From assembly GCF_033118175.1 (NCBI RefSeq), contig NC_083714.1:5084001-5148000 (forward strand): a stretch of DNA of 64,000 nucleotides, in the 5' to 3' direction. Below, in pieces: positions 38,089-50,256 of the stretch. The stretch's first letter is position 1; the number at the start of each line of letters is the position of its first letter. The notes under the pieces are model-generated. The model had not been told where the DNA came from. It saw only the letters and a list, made by a program, of their open reading frames with translations, and made no database searches. The stretch is from Dama dama (taxonomy: Eukaryota > Chordata > Mammalia > Artiodactyla > Cervidae). The position numbers were made by a program, and so were the translations under genes.

Positions 38089-38216
38089 GGACTTGCCTGG
38101 CAGTCCAGTGGTTAAGACTGCACTTCCACTGCAGGGGGTACAGGTTTGATCCTTGGTCAGGGAACTAAGATCCAACATGTCGAGCTGCGGGGCCAAAAAA
38201 AAAAAAAAAAAAAGAA
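38089..38216 (+). mobile_element. tRNA-Glu-derived SINE (CHR-type) with poly(A) tail
   Basis: The sequence runs ggacttgcctggcagtccag, tggttaagactgcac, a B box-like aggtttgatccttggtcagg, gaactaagatcc, and an A-run of about 19 bases at 38,195-38,213. It is the same family and strand as the copy at 33,842 but less decayed at its 3' end. Confidence 0.85.
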
Positions 38217-38890
38217 AGTCAGCAGAACTGCAAGATCATTTGTGATTCTCTACACTAATAATGAACTATCAGAAAGAGAAATTAAGAAAATAATTCCTTT
38301 TACAATTGCATCCCCTCCCCCACATAACTAGAAATCTAACCAAGGACTTGAAAGACCTGAAAGCTAAAAACTACAAGACAATGATCAAAGAAACTGAATG
38401 GACACAAGTAAAAAGATATCCCATGCTTATGGGTGAAAATACCATTAAAATATCCATTCTAAACAAAGCAACGTACACATTCATGCAATCACTGCCAATA
38501 TTTCAATGACATTTTTCACAGAAACGAAAGCAATCTTCACATCTGTGTGGAGCCACAAAGGAACCAGAAGAGCCAAAGGGATCCTGAGAAAGCAGAACAG
38601 GCTGGTGGCATGTCTATCCCTGACTTCAATCTAGAGAATGGACCTAAAGTCACCAGAACACGTGTGGAATTGGCACAGAAATAGTCAAGAGAGCTCAGAA
38701 GTAAACCTACAGGTGCATGGTAATTAATTTACAAGAAAGGAACTAAAAACATACATGCGGGAAAGGACAGTCCCCTCCCCCCCCCCCCAATAAACCGTGC
38801 TGGGAAAAATGGAAACGACACACCAAGGAACAATATAGGACACCATCTTATACTACAGACAAAAACTGACTAAAATCCCACAACTTTCCA
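38217..38890 (+). pseudogene. L1 ORF2 fragment, broken
   Basis: The text follows a mid-to-late part of the L1 ORF2 reverse-transcriptase protein. Short frames carry matches such as LYTNNELSEREIKKIIPF (nt ~38,255) and a YKTMIKETEW-like stretch (nt ~38,370). Later comes a nucleotide match to the part preceding the C-terminal region (agaacaggctggtggcatg). Stops and shifts occur throughout, and a C-run (38,772-38,788) interrupts it. It is non-functional. Confidence 0.7.
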
Positions 38891-38999
38891 CATCAAGCTC
38901 TAACAGTCTTGGGTCCTCTTAAGACAGATTTTCAGCAACAGCCACACACAGAAGCTTCTTCCCAATTTTCCTCACTTTTTCTTTCAGCAGCACATTGTT
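38891..38999. other. Short unidentified spacer
   Basis: About 110 bp between the L1 fragment and the 70-bp minisatellite. Nothing is recognised in it. Confidence 0.35.
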
Positions 39000-39605
39000 G
39001 CAGGAATCTTGAGGAAACCAGACTCCCGTCAGACTCAACTGAACCCCACAATGTCCCAAAGCTGAAGCACCAATGGGTTCTGAGGAGATCAGAGTCCTGT
39101 CAGCCTCAACTGAACCCCACAATGCCCCAAAATTGAAGTCCTAGTGGATCCTGAGGAGACTAGATTCCATCAGCCAAAACTAAACCCCATAATGCCCCAA
39201 AGCCAAAATACAATGGATCCTGTGGTGACCCATCCCCTGTCAGCCTGAACTGAACCCCACAATGTCACAAAGCTGAACCCCCATAAGGTCCTGAGGAGAT
39301 CAAATTCTATCAGCCTGAATTGAACCCCACAATGCCCCAAAGCTGAAACCACATGGGTCTTGTGGTGACCCATCTCCTGTCAGCCTGAAGTGAACCCCAC
39401 AATGTCCCAAAGCTGAACCCCCAGCAGGTCCTGAGGAAACCAGATTCCATCAACCTGAACTAAACCCCACAATGCCCCCAAACTGAAGCCCCAGTGGGTT
39501 CTGAGGAGACCAGATTCCATCTGCCTGAACTGAACCTCACAGTATCCTGAAGCTGAAGCCCTAGTGGGTCCTGAGGAGACCAGAGTGCTGTCAGTGGCCA
39601 CCAAC
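39000..39605 (+). repeat. 70-bp minisatellite, about 8.5 copies
   Basis: The landmark gaaccccacaatg (and variants) occurs at 39,041, 39,112, 39,182, 39,252, 39,322, 39,392, 39,462 and 39,532, a 70-bp spacing with one 71-bp step. Two unit types exist: one with ctgaggagaccagattccat, and one with tgtggtgacccatc-cctgtc. The second appears at ~39,218 and ~39,358, 140 bp apart. It is not related to the 54-bp family. It lies alone in the non-satellite island. Confidence 0.9.
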
Positions 39606-40265
39606 ACCCAGGTGCTCCAGCAGAATGGGGAGTTCCCCCTGGGGTGAGGGAAGTGTCAGGGAGGTGGGCTCTTCATTATCACGAACAGGCATGACCAAGA
39701 AGGTTTGCAGGGGCCAGGGCAAGGGCAAGGGAGACGAGCTCCAGCTATGAGTATTCTAAGTCCCCACTTTCTGAGATTGCGTGACCTACATGATCCAGAC
39801 TTTGCAAGGAGCAAGCTGAGTTACAGAGGCAGAAGGAGCAGGAGGTGATGTAAAATTTTAACGTTTCCTCTTCAGGTTCAGAAAGACGAAGAGCTCCCAG
39901 GTTCCCAGGTCCTTGTGCCCCAGTGACTGTGAGCTCTTCCTCCTGGGTGTATGACCAACCCCCACACTAAGTCCCCTCTACACCCATGGCCCTGGCCCAA
40001 GCCTAACCTCCCCCTCAGGCCCTGATGAAGCTCCCCGCCCCCATTGTGCATCTCACATCCCACCCCAACGTGGTCTTTTTGAAGCCTAAACAAGACCATA
40101 CTCCTCTCCTCCCTGTGATTCCCCTCACCTGATGAAGCCAGGCCTTCATCCATTCCAGGTGACTCCAAGGGCCTCATTCTTTCCATGGTTGTGGCCGCTC
40201 TCTGTGCCCGTCTTTATGGGCCTGTGGTGATCTCCTAAAATGAGGGTTATTTGATACAGAGAGAA
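39606..40265. other. Unidentified GC-richer low-copy sequence
   Basis: Non-repetitive by eye and of ordinary genomic composition, with a higher GC content than the flanking L1-rich DNA. I see no frame with support for coding and no splice-bounded exon that I can recognise. It could be low-copy segmental-duplication DNA. Confidence 0.35.
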
Positions 40266-40690
40266 TGGGGTAAATGGTGGCCACCAAAGATGTGTCCCCC
40301 CAGAACAGGGCCGTATCTGGGAAAAGAGTCTTTGTAGATGTAGTTAAGGATAGCAAGGTAAGGTCATCTAGGGTTAGGGTGACCTTCAATCCAACTGACA
40401 GACTCCTTCAAAGAGACGAAAGAGGACACAAAGGGGAAGCCTCTTAAAGGCAGAGGCAGAGATGGGAGGGAGGGGGCCACAAGCCCAGGGACCCCTGGAG
40501 CCCCTGAAGTTGGAAAAGGCAGGAATGATCCTATCCTGGAGCCTCTAGAGGGACCTCAGCCCTGTGCCACCTTGATTTCCGATGCCTGGTCTCCAGGACT
40601 GGGGGTGGGGGCGGGGGTGGGGGATGAACTCCTGCTGTTTTAAACCACCCAGCTTGTGATCATGTTAGAGAAGCCACAGAGCAGCCACAC
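40266..40690 (+). mobile_element. MLT1-type LTR (ERVL-MaLR), solitary
   Basis: The order of landmarks matches the MLT1/MST LTR group: a gtgtccccccag start region, ggtaaggtcatctagggtta, ggcagaggcagagatggg, caccttgatttccgatgcc-tgg, ctccaggactg, then ctgctgttttaaaccaccca near the 3' end. It is diverged, as expected of an element that inserted before the mammalian orders split. No internal retroviral sequence adjoins it. Confidence 0.7.
40602..40624 (+). other. G-rich tract with G-quadruplex potential
   Basis: Four or more runs of three to five G are separated by single bases within the MLT1-like LTR, replacing the usual gtgagagaataaa-type stretch. This fits the simple G3+N1-7 pattern for intramolecular quadruplexes. 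Confidence 0.6.
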
Positions 40691-42540
40691 AGACCCTGCT
40701 CTGTAGGATCCTAGAAATGTGGATCTCATTAAAGCAGATGAAGGGTGGATTACAGAACCCTTAAAATCAGCACTGGACCCTCAGAAATGCTAAAGCAGTG
40801 GCTGGGCTCCAGAATGTTGAGGGGTCAAGTCTGAAGCCTGTGCCTAGGGGTACTGGATGCACACGCCTCCCCAGGTTCTTACACCAGTACATGTCGTGTA
40901 ACATCTCAGTCCTGATGGAGGACATTTAATATCAATGGCCACATTGCTAATTAAGAAGCCACCAGTTGCACAAGTGAAAGCCCAATTAGGGCACTTGCTC
41001 CAGGGATGAGCAATTCTGAAGATGGTCAGGGATGGGGACTTACTCATGTGTAGCCAGCAGCCCTTGCACATACCCCACCCCCTCCCCTCCCAAGGAGGGT
41101 CCTCAGTGGGAAGCTGGGAGACTCCACAGCGTCATCTCTAAGTAAATGCTGGCTGACCCCCAGGCTAGCCATTCCTGAACCTCATCCGCCCTTCATAGAT
41201 AAAACACTTGAATATGTGCAAAGACCTCACAGGCTGGAGAAAATTGGAGCCACTCTAGCGACAGCATGCTTACTGACGTGGCTCCTGTAGGTCAGGCAGA
41301 ATGGTCCTGGCCTGGGTGATCTGGAGGCTTTGCACTTTCCTGAGTTACTCCTCCTGTGCTGCTCCCATTGCCTGTTTTCTTGCTTCCTCATCTCTGCCTG
41401 AGAAGATTTCCAACAGCAGGAACAGGCGACATAGCCCATCCTTAGGAAGTGACCTCCTAGCACCTCCTGCAGAAGGTCCAGCAGAGCCCAACACAGACCC
41501 AATCCCCCGAAACACCATGGGCCCTCACTCTCTCTTATCAAGCCAGCCCTGCAAGATCTAAGCAGAAAGACAGCATCAGGTACAGCTGCAGGCACTTGAG
41601 GGGGTTTATATAGACCTCAACCCAGGCACACATCCAAAGGGCAGGCCAGTCAGGTGAGCCAATCTGCCCACCTGGGCTTGTGGTTTCAGAAAATGGGCCT
41701 TGTTGTCCTGGCCAGGGTTCCAGGAACAGGTGTGAGTCCTTTGGGTCAGGATGGATATGGGGCTGCTGCTCTGACTTGTTTTCTAATCTTTTTATCTGAC
41801 CTCTAAGTGGGAGAGGATTTTAGGAAGGCCTTCTTCTAATGAGAGGGACCCAGGGGTCAGGGAGAGGATGGGTGGTGGGTGGAGACAGACTCAGTGCCCA
41901 GGTGCTATGGGACCCTCTGGAAAACCTGCTGGAAGGAGGCTGCAACCAGTGAAGCCCAGGGTCACAAAGCTATCCTGAAGCTGCTGTATGTTACCTCAGG
42001 TCCTCCTCTGAGGGTCTCAAGGTCAGATCTGTTCAACAGAGGAGCTGGGGGCTCTTTGCAATGAGGGCTCTGTGCACAGTTCCTGGGTGCTGAGCCCTGC
42101 AGGGTACCTGCCCAGGTGAGCCCCATATCCTGGGAGGCACCTGCCCATAAGAACCATGTGTCCTGGGAGGGGCGAGTGAACAAGTATTCTCTCTGTGCAG
42201 TCATCACAGAGTAGCTTAGTGACTCTCACGTGGGCAGTGCTGGAGTTAGATGAGAACAAGGACATGTTGGGGGACGTTCCCTGAAACACCCCCAGGCCCA
42301 TCCAGAGTGAAGAGTTCAGTAGGTGGGTACTGGTTGCTGTGCTGGAGTGGGAGGCTTCATGGGCGCCTCTTGTTTCTTCACCTGACACCACAGAGGCCTC
42401 TGCAGGACACAGAAGACAGCCTGCCCAGGGACGGTGGGAGCTCCCGGTGACCAGGCACGGGACGTGAGAGGGAAGGACCAGGCTGAGGGGGCCTTTCTGC
42501 TCTGAGCGGGGAGTGGACAAGCAAGTGGTGAGTGTGATCC
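40691..42540. other. Unidentified low-copy sequence
   Basis: About 1.85 kb without tandem repeats or a SINE/LINE that I recognise. A few open frames of 60-225 codons occur on both strands (the longest is minus strand, 42,697-42,023), but none shows a known motif, and overlapping frames on both strands argue against coding. Part may be LTR-retrovirus internal or leader sequence belonging to the possible LTR that follows. Confidence 0.35.
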
Positions 42541-43029
42541 AGGAAAGTGGCCCTGGTGATGGGAGGCGTGTTGAGGCCGTCTGAGCGCGAGTTGGAAAGG
42601 AATGTCCAGACATAGAGCATTTCAGAAGGGAGCGAGTTTGTATTAAGAACAAAGAGCAGAGATAAAGTGGGCACTGTGAGCTCAGGGGGCCAACCACCTG
42701 ACAGACTAGGGAAAGTTGACTGATTTCCTGGGTTAAGAGCCAATTTTTACAGTTTCAAGACAAAGAAAATTCCTGCTGGAAGGTTGATATTAAGTGATTG
42801 GGTGGCGTACCATAGGGTGTTTACTGGAGTGGGCATCTTTGCCTGGTAGGGAGTCAGGAAGCTCATTAGCAATGATCAGGTGCTTTTGGCAACAGTTGCA
42901 AAGGGGGCCCAGTCAGATTCACAGGTGACCTTGGTTCTGGGCCCCACTTCTATGGCCTTTGTGTGAGGCCTCCCAGCTGTGGCCTTGGGGAAGGAGTCAC
43001 CTCAACAAGACTGACCCTGCTTCAGAGTA
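42541..43029 (-). mobile_element. Possible LTR, minus strand
   Basis: Read on the minus strand, it has ctgtaaaaattggctcttaa, a pyrimidine-rich ctttatctctgctctttg stretch, ttcttaatacaaactcgctc (close to an aataaa poly(A) signal followed by the usual LTR text), and ctggacattcctttccaact. This order resembles class I LTRs. It directly abuts the first satellite B unit at ~43,030. Family and ends are uncertain. Confidence 0.35.
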
Positions 43030-46000
43030 ACAGTTCCATCAAGTTTTCTCTGCAGGAGAGATCTAGTGATCCTAGATCTGTTTGGAAAAGTCTTGGACAC
43101 TGCAGGGACACATACTGAGTGTGAACCTGGATATTGAACCTTGTTGGCAAAACTCACCTTTTCTCTCTGTTGGCATTAAAAGGGTGTGGGCTGACAGCTG
43201 CCTGAGAATCCATCCAATTGACAATTTCCTACTTATGACATAAATGGGTTTGGTCAAATTATTTCTATTTCTATGCAAACAGGCAGCTTGCAACTCCTTG
43301 TGGCAGGATCATTTCCAATAGACTGTCAACTAATCAAGGTAACAACATTATGGCACTCAGCACTTTTAGATAATTTCCTAAGCCTTTTTCCTGAGGGACA
43401 GACCCAATATGAGCTAGGAATGTGTTCAAAGGGCTTGGAAAGTGCAGGAAAATACACTGGCTATGACTGGAAATTAGGGTCTCTGTGCAAACCTGGAGTT
43501 CTGACATCTTACAATCTAGACAGTTCCTGATAGACAGATGCATGAAAAACACTCTACTTTTATGTTTTTCTTTCATCAAAGGAACATAGATTTCCTAGCA
43601 TTCTGTGTGCTGAGAGTAACTCACTGCTCTGAAATGCTTGCTTGGATTTCATTTTTCAGTAAGAACTTCCCCTGACTGTGTTACAGTCAGGACGGTCCCA
43701 CACTCACAGGAAAAAAGCAAACTAACATCCAAACGTTTGTTCCATCAGGTTTTCTCTGTAGGAGAGATCCAGTGATCCTAGGTCTGTCTGGAAAATGCTT
43801 GGATACTGCATGGACACATACTGAGTGTGAAGCTGGATCCTGGACCTTGTTGGCTAAATCAGCATTTTCTTTCAGGTGGTCCTAAAATGGTGCAGAGTAG
43901 CAACTGCCTGAAGATCCATCCAGTTGCTGTTTTCTTACTTGTGACAGCAATATCTTTGGTCAGACCTCTTAGATTTCTGCAGCAAACATGGGACTTTCAA
44001 TTCCTTGCCACTGGATCATTTCCAATGGCAGGTAAACTCATTAGGTAACCAGACTAGATGGCACTCAGCACTCTCAGACAGACTCCTACAGCCTGTTTCT
44101 TCATAGGCAGTCCCAGGATGACCTAGGAATGGGTTCGCTAGTATCAGAAATGCAAGGAAACATACTGGCTGTGACTCTGAAAATTAGGTGCTCTGTGCAA
44201 ATCTGGAGTTTTAACGTTTTAGAATCTAGACAGTTTCTGATAGATGTCTGAAATACACTCTTTTTTATTTTTTCGCCTTTCATTCATCAAAGAAACATAG
44301 ATTTCACAGCATTATGTTTGCTGAGAGTGACAGACTACTTGGAAATTCTTGCCTGGAGGTCATTTTGAAGTAACAATTTCCCCTCCCCTGTGTTACCATG
44401 GGAAATGCCCCCACACTGACAGAGAAAAGTAAACAAATGTCAAAACATCTATTCCATGAAGTCCCCTGTAGGAGGGATCCACTGATCCTAAGTCTGTCTG
44501 GAAAATTCTTGCATAGTGCTTGGACACATGCTCAGTGTGAACCTGGATTCTGGACCTTGTTGGCAAATTAGAATTTTCTCTGTGTTGGCCACAGTAGGCT
44601 GGGGTTTAGCAACTCCTTGAAAATCAGTACAATTGCTCTTTTCCCACTAACGACAGCAATAGCTTTGGTCAAAACACTGGAATTTCTGAAGCAAGAAGGC
44701 AGCGTGCAACTCCTTGTGGCAAGATCATTTCCACTGGAATGCCAATTAAACTACTTAAAAACAGTATGGCACTCAGCTGTGTCAGACACACTCCTCCAGA
44801 CTCTTTCCTCATGGGGAGTCCCAGTAAGATAGAGTACTGTGCTCATGAACCACGGAAAGTTCAGGCAAACTTACTGGCTGTGTCTCTGGAATTTAGGACA
44901 TCTGTGGAAGTGTGGTCTTCTCACATCTTAGAATCCAGACAGCAGTCATGGAAAGAGAGATGCCTGAAGAGCACCCTATTCATTGCCGTTCATTCCACGA
45001 GTGAACACAGGTGTCCCAGCATTCTGTTTGCTGAGAGTAACCCGCTAAGTGGAAACCCTTGCCTGGAAGTCACTTTTAAGTAAAAATTTCCCCTCACATG
45101 TGTTACAGTAGGGAAGGCTCCCACACTCACAGGGAAAAGCAAGCAAACATCAAAATGCCTCTTCCATCAATTTTTCTCTGTCAGAAGGATCCAATGGTCC
45201 CAGGTCTCTCTGGAAATTTCTTGGATACTGCAAGGGAAACATACTGACTGTGAACCTGAATATTTGACCTTCTTGGCAAAATTAGCATTGTCTCTCTTTT
45301 GGCACTAACAGGATGTGTGCTGGCAGCTGCCTGGTAATCCATCCAATTGATATTTTCCTACTTCTGACATCAATAGGTTTGGTCAAATCTTTCAGATTTC
45401 TGACACAAGCAGGTGGCTTGCAACCCCATTGGGTGGATCATTTCTATTAAAATGTCAAATAATCTAGGTAACAACAGTATGGCTCTCAGCACTCTTAGAC
45501 AATTTCACAGCCTGTTTCCTCTGAATCAGACCCAATAGGAGCCAGGAATGTGTTCATAAGGCTCTGCAAGTGCAATGAAACATACTGGCTATGACTTTGG
45601 AAATTAGGGCCTGTGTGCAAACCTGGAGTTCTCACATCTTAGACTTTAGATGGTTCCTGATAGATAGATGCCTGAAAAACACCCTCTTTTATGTCTTTCA
45701 TGCATTGAAGTAACATAGTTATTCCAGATTTCTGTGTGATGAGAGTAACACACTGGTTGAAAATCCTTGCTTGAATGTGATGTTTCAGTAACAATTTCCC
45801 ATGACTGTGTTACTGTAGGGAAGACCCCCAAACTCACAGGAAAAAGAAAACAAACAACCAAATGTCTGTTCTATCAAGTTTTCTCTTTAGGAGAGATCCA
45901 ATGATCCTCTGTCTGTCTGGAAAATTCTTGGATACTACAGGAACACATACTGAGTGTGAATCTGCATCCTTGAATTTGTTGGCAAAATTAGCAAATTTTG

Positions 46001-49000
46001 TCAGTTGGATCTAAAAGAGTGCGGCCTTAGCAACTGCCTGAAAATCCATCCAATTGCTCTCTTCTTAATAATGACAGTGATAACATTGGTCAAACCTTTG
46101 AGATTTCTAAAGCAAGCAGGCGGCTCGCTACTCCTATCTGCTGGCCCATTTCCAGTGGAATGTCACCTCATCTAGTTAAGCACTGTATGGCACCCAGCCC
46201 TCTCAGACATACTCCTGCATCCTGTTTCCTCATGGACAGTCCCAGTTTGAATAAGGAATGTGTTTAAAGCCTTGGAATGTGCAGGGAAACACAGTGCCCT
46301 AACTCTGGAAGTTAGGACCCTGGGAAACCCTTGAAGTCTCATGCCTTGGGTTCTAGACAGTTCCTGATAGATAGAGGCCTAAAAATACACTCCGTATGGA
46401 TGCCTTTCCTTCCTCGAAGGAACATAGGTTTCCCAACATTCTGTGTGCTGAGAGTCACACGGTGCTTGAAAACACTTGCTTGTAGGCCATTGGTCAGTAG
46501 AAAATTCCCCTGAAGGTGCAATGGTAGGGAAGGCTCCAACACTCACGGGGAAAGGGAAACCAACATCCAAACGTGTACTCCATCACATTTTGTCTTTAAG
46601 TGTGATCAAGTGAGCCTAGGTCTGTCTGGAAAATTCGTGGGTATTGTGGGGACACATCATGAGTGTGAACTTGTATATATGAACTTGGTGGCAAAATTCT
46701 CATTTTTATCTCCCACACTCATTTTGGGACCACATTGGTTCTAAAATGGTGCAGCATAGCAAATCCTTGAAAATCCATCCAATTGCTGTTTTCTTACTTT
46801 TGACAGGGATAGATTTGTCCACCCTTTGGAATTTCTGAAGCAAGCAGATTGCTCACCACTCCAGCCACTAGCCAATTTCCATTGTATTGGCACCTCATGC
46901 AGGTAAGCACCGTATGCTGCCCAACACACTCGGATACAATCGTGCAGCCTGTTTCTTCAGGAGCAGTCCCAGTATATACTTGGAAAGTGTTTACAAGGCT
47001 TGCAAAGTTCATGGAAACACACTGCCCTGACTCTGGGTGTTAGGATCCCTAGGAAAGACTGAAGGTCTCACGACTTAGAATGTAGACAGTTCCTGAGAGA
47101 CAGAGGGCTGAAAGCACTCTCTGTTGATGCACTTCTTTTCTTGAAGGAACTTAACTTTCCAAACATTTTGTGTGCAGAGAGACACACACAGCTTGAATAT
47201 GCTGGCATGGAGGTCATTTTTCAGTAGCACTTTCCCCTGATGGTGTGACCATGGGGATGCTGCACTCCCCATTCATAGAGAAAGACAAATTAGCATCCAA
47301 ACGTCTGTTCCATCACATTTTCTCAGTAGCATCGATCCACTGAGACTAGTTCTGTCTGGAAACTTTGTGGATACTGCATGGAGACATCCTGAGTCTGGAC
47401 CTAGATACCGGATTTTGGGGGCAAAAATAACATTTTTTCTCTTGATTTGGGAAAATGCTACGGCCTTGCAACTGCTTGGAAATCCATCCAATTGCTGTTT
47501 TCTTCCTTCTGACAATGATAGCTTTGGTCCATCCTTTGGGATTTCTGAATCAAGCAGGCGACTCATCACTCCTAGCCTCTGGCCCATTCCCAGGGGAATG
47601 TCATCTCATCTAGGTAAGCACAGTATTGGTACCATACACTCTCAGACACTCTCCTACAGTCTGTTTCCTCATGGGCAGTCCCTATATGAGCTAGGATGTC
47701 TTTGGGAGGCTTGGGAAGTGCAGGAAAAACAGTGCCTTGACTCTGGCAGTTAGGTCCCCTGGACAAGCCTGGAGGTCAGTGTTAGATTCTAGAGCGTTCC
47801 TAATAGATAGAGGCCTAATAACACACTCTCTGTTGATGCATTTTCTTCCTTGAAGAAACATACTTTTCCCTGCATTCTCTGTGCTGAGAGTCACACACTG
47901 CTTGAAAACGCTCTTTGGAGGTCATTTTTCAGTAGAAACTTCCTCTGACAGTGTAACCTTAGGGAAGGCCTCCACACTCACTGGAAAAGGCAAACCAACA
48001 TCCAAACTTCTGTTGCATCACATTTTGTCTCTAGGAGTGATCCAGAGAACTTGGTCTGTCTGGAAAATCGTGTATACTGCAGGACCACATCCTAAGTGTG
48101 AACCTGGATACCGGAACTGGTGGCACAATTCACATTTTTCTTTCGGTTTGTCCTAAAACTGTGTGGCCTGGCACCTGCTTGAAAATCCATCTAATTGCTG
48201 TTTTCTTACTTTGAAGAGCAATAACTTTGGTTCACCCTTTGGGATTTCTGAAGCAAGCAAGCAGATCACCACTCCTAGTCACGGGCCTATTTCCAGTGGA
48301 ATGTCACCTTATCTAAGTAAGCACATATTGGCCCCTCTGTATACTCAGACACACTCCCACAGTTTGTATCCTCATGGACAGTCCTGGTGTGACCTAGGAA
48401 TATGTTTACAAAGCATTTAAAGGGCAGGGAAGACACTGCCCTGACTCTGGAAGTTCGGTTCTCTGGGAAGGCTGGAGGGCTCTCTTGTTAGAATCAAGAC
48501 AGTTCTTCATAGATAGAGGCCTGAAAACACACTCTCTGTTGATACCCTTCCTTTCTCAGAGAAAGAGTACTTTCCCAGTATTCTGTGAACTGAGAGTCAC
48601 ACATTGCTTGAAACCGTTTGCTTGCAGGTCATTTTTCAGTAGCAATTTCTTGTGATGTTGTGACAGTAAGGATGTCCCCCACACTCACAGGGTAAGGCAA
48701 TCCAAGATCCAAACATCTGTTCCATCACATTTTCTCTATAGGAGCAGCCAGTGAGCCTAGGTCTTTGCGAAATATGGGTAGATACAGCAGAGACACCTCC
48801 TGAGTCTGACAGTGGATACCAGACCTTGGTGGCCAAATTTGCAACTACTAGAAAATCCATACAATTGCTTTTTTTTTTTTTTTTTTTACTTCTGACAGTG
48901 ATCTCTTTTGACCCACCTTTGGGATTTCAGAAGCAAGAAGGCGGCTCGCAAGTGCTGCTGATGGCCTATTTGCAATGGAATGTCACCTCACCTGGCTAAC

Positions 49001-50245
49001 AACAGTATGGCACCCAGCAGTCTGAACACATTCCTGCAGCCTGTTTCCTCATGGGCAGTTCTGGGATGATGTAGGAAGGTGGTTAAAAGCCTGAGCTAGT
49101 GCAGGGAAACACACTGCCCTGACTCTGCAAGTTAGGTCCTCAGGGTAAGACTGGAGGTCTCACATCTTAGAATCTAGACAATTCTTGATAGATAAAGGAC
49201 TGAAAATTCATTCTCTGCTGATGCCTTTCTTTCCTTGAAGGAACATTGTTTTCCCAACATTCTGCTTCCTGAGTGTCACACACTTGCTTGGAGGTCATTT
49301 ATCACTAAGAATTTCCCCTGAAGATGTGACTGGAGGGAAAGCCCCACAAACACAGTAAAAGGGAACCACATTCAAATGTCTGTTCCATCACGTTTGCTCT
49401 GTAGGTGAGATATAGTGAGCCTAGTCCTATCTGGAAAATTCTTGGATACTGCAGGGACACATCCTGAATGTGAATCTTGATAGCGGATCTTGGTGGCAAA
49501 ATTAGCATTATTCTCTCCATTGGGCTTAAAACGTTGTGGCCTAACAACTGCTTGAAAGTTCATTTAATACCTGTTTTCTTACTTCTGACAATGATAGCTT
49601 TGTTCCACCTTTCTGGATTTCTGAAGCAACAGGCAGTTCATAACTCCTAGTCCCTGGCCCATTTCCAGTGGAATGTCAGTTCATTTGGTAAGGACAGAAT
49701 GACACACAGCACACACAGACACTCTTCCATAGCCTGTTTCATCATGGGCATTCCTGAGTGATCTTGGAATGTGCTTACAAGGCTCAGAATTTGCAGGGAA
49801 ACACTGCCCAGACTCTGGAAGATGGGTCCTCTGGACAAGCCTGGAGATCTCACATCTTAGAATATAGACAGATCCTGATAGATAGAGGCCTGAAAACACA
49901 CTCTCTATTGATGCCTTTCCTTCCTCGAATGAACATAGCTTTCCCGGCATTCTGTGTGCTGAGAGTCACATACTGCTTGAAAATGCTTGCCTGGAAGTCA
50001 TTTTTCAGTAGCAATTTCCCTTGACGGTTTGACCATAGGGAAGTCCACCACACTCACAGGAAAAGGCAAAACATCATCCAAATGTCTGTTCCATCATGTT
50101 TCTCTGTAGGAGAGATCCTAGGATTAGGGTTGAAAATTCTTCAGTGCTGTGGGGACACATCCTGCGTGTGAACCTGGGTAATGGACCTTGGTGGGAAAAT
50201 TCGCATTTTCCTCTAGGTTGGCCCTAAAATGTTGGGAAAGCAATG
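43030..50245 (+). repeat. Satellite B array, forward arm (~707-bp unit)
   Basis: A landmark ttccatca-ttttctct (and variants) lies at 43034, 43740, 44452, 45162, 45869, 46578, 47308, 48013, 48720, 49383 and 50089. Spacings are 705-712 bp except 730 (46,578-47,308) and 663 (48,720-49,383, a ~44-bp loss near 48,840). Other landmarks in each unit are gacacat-ctgagtgtgaacc, ccatttccagtggaatgtca and tgtgctgagagt-acac. Units are clearly more diverged from each other than those of satellite A. The length recalls the ~700-bp ruminant satellite II group (bovine 1.723, goat/sheep satellite II), but I cannot confirm that by reading. Confidence 0.88.
48869..48887 (+). repeat. Poly(T) expansion inside a satellite B unit
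   Basis: Nineteen T stand where sister units read attgctgttttcttacttc. The run is private to this unit, so it arose by slippage after the array formed. Confidence 0.8.
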
Positions 50246-50256
50246 GCCCTTTGAGT
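50240..50256. other. Inversion junction between the satellite B arms
   Basis: Forward unit text runs to ggttggccctaaaatgttg at ~50,235. By ~50,257 the sequence is the reverse complement of a different phase (aaggaaaggaatcaacagag, the complement of the ctctgttgatgcctttcctt landmark). About 15 bases between the two match neither arm well by eye. Confidence 0.8.

Noticed and set aside
42023..42697. A 224-codon minus-strand open frame in the low-copy island
   Set aside because: No motif is recognised, it overlaps other frames on both strands, and it runs into the possible LTR. I cannot support it as a gene.
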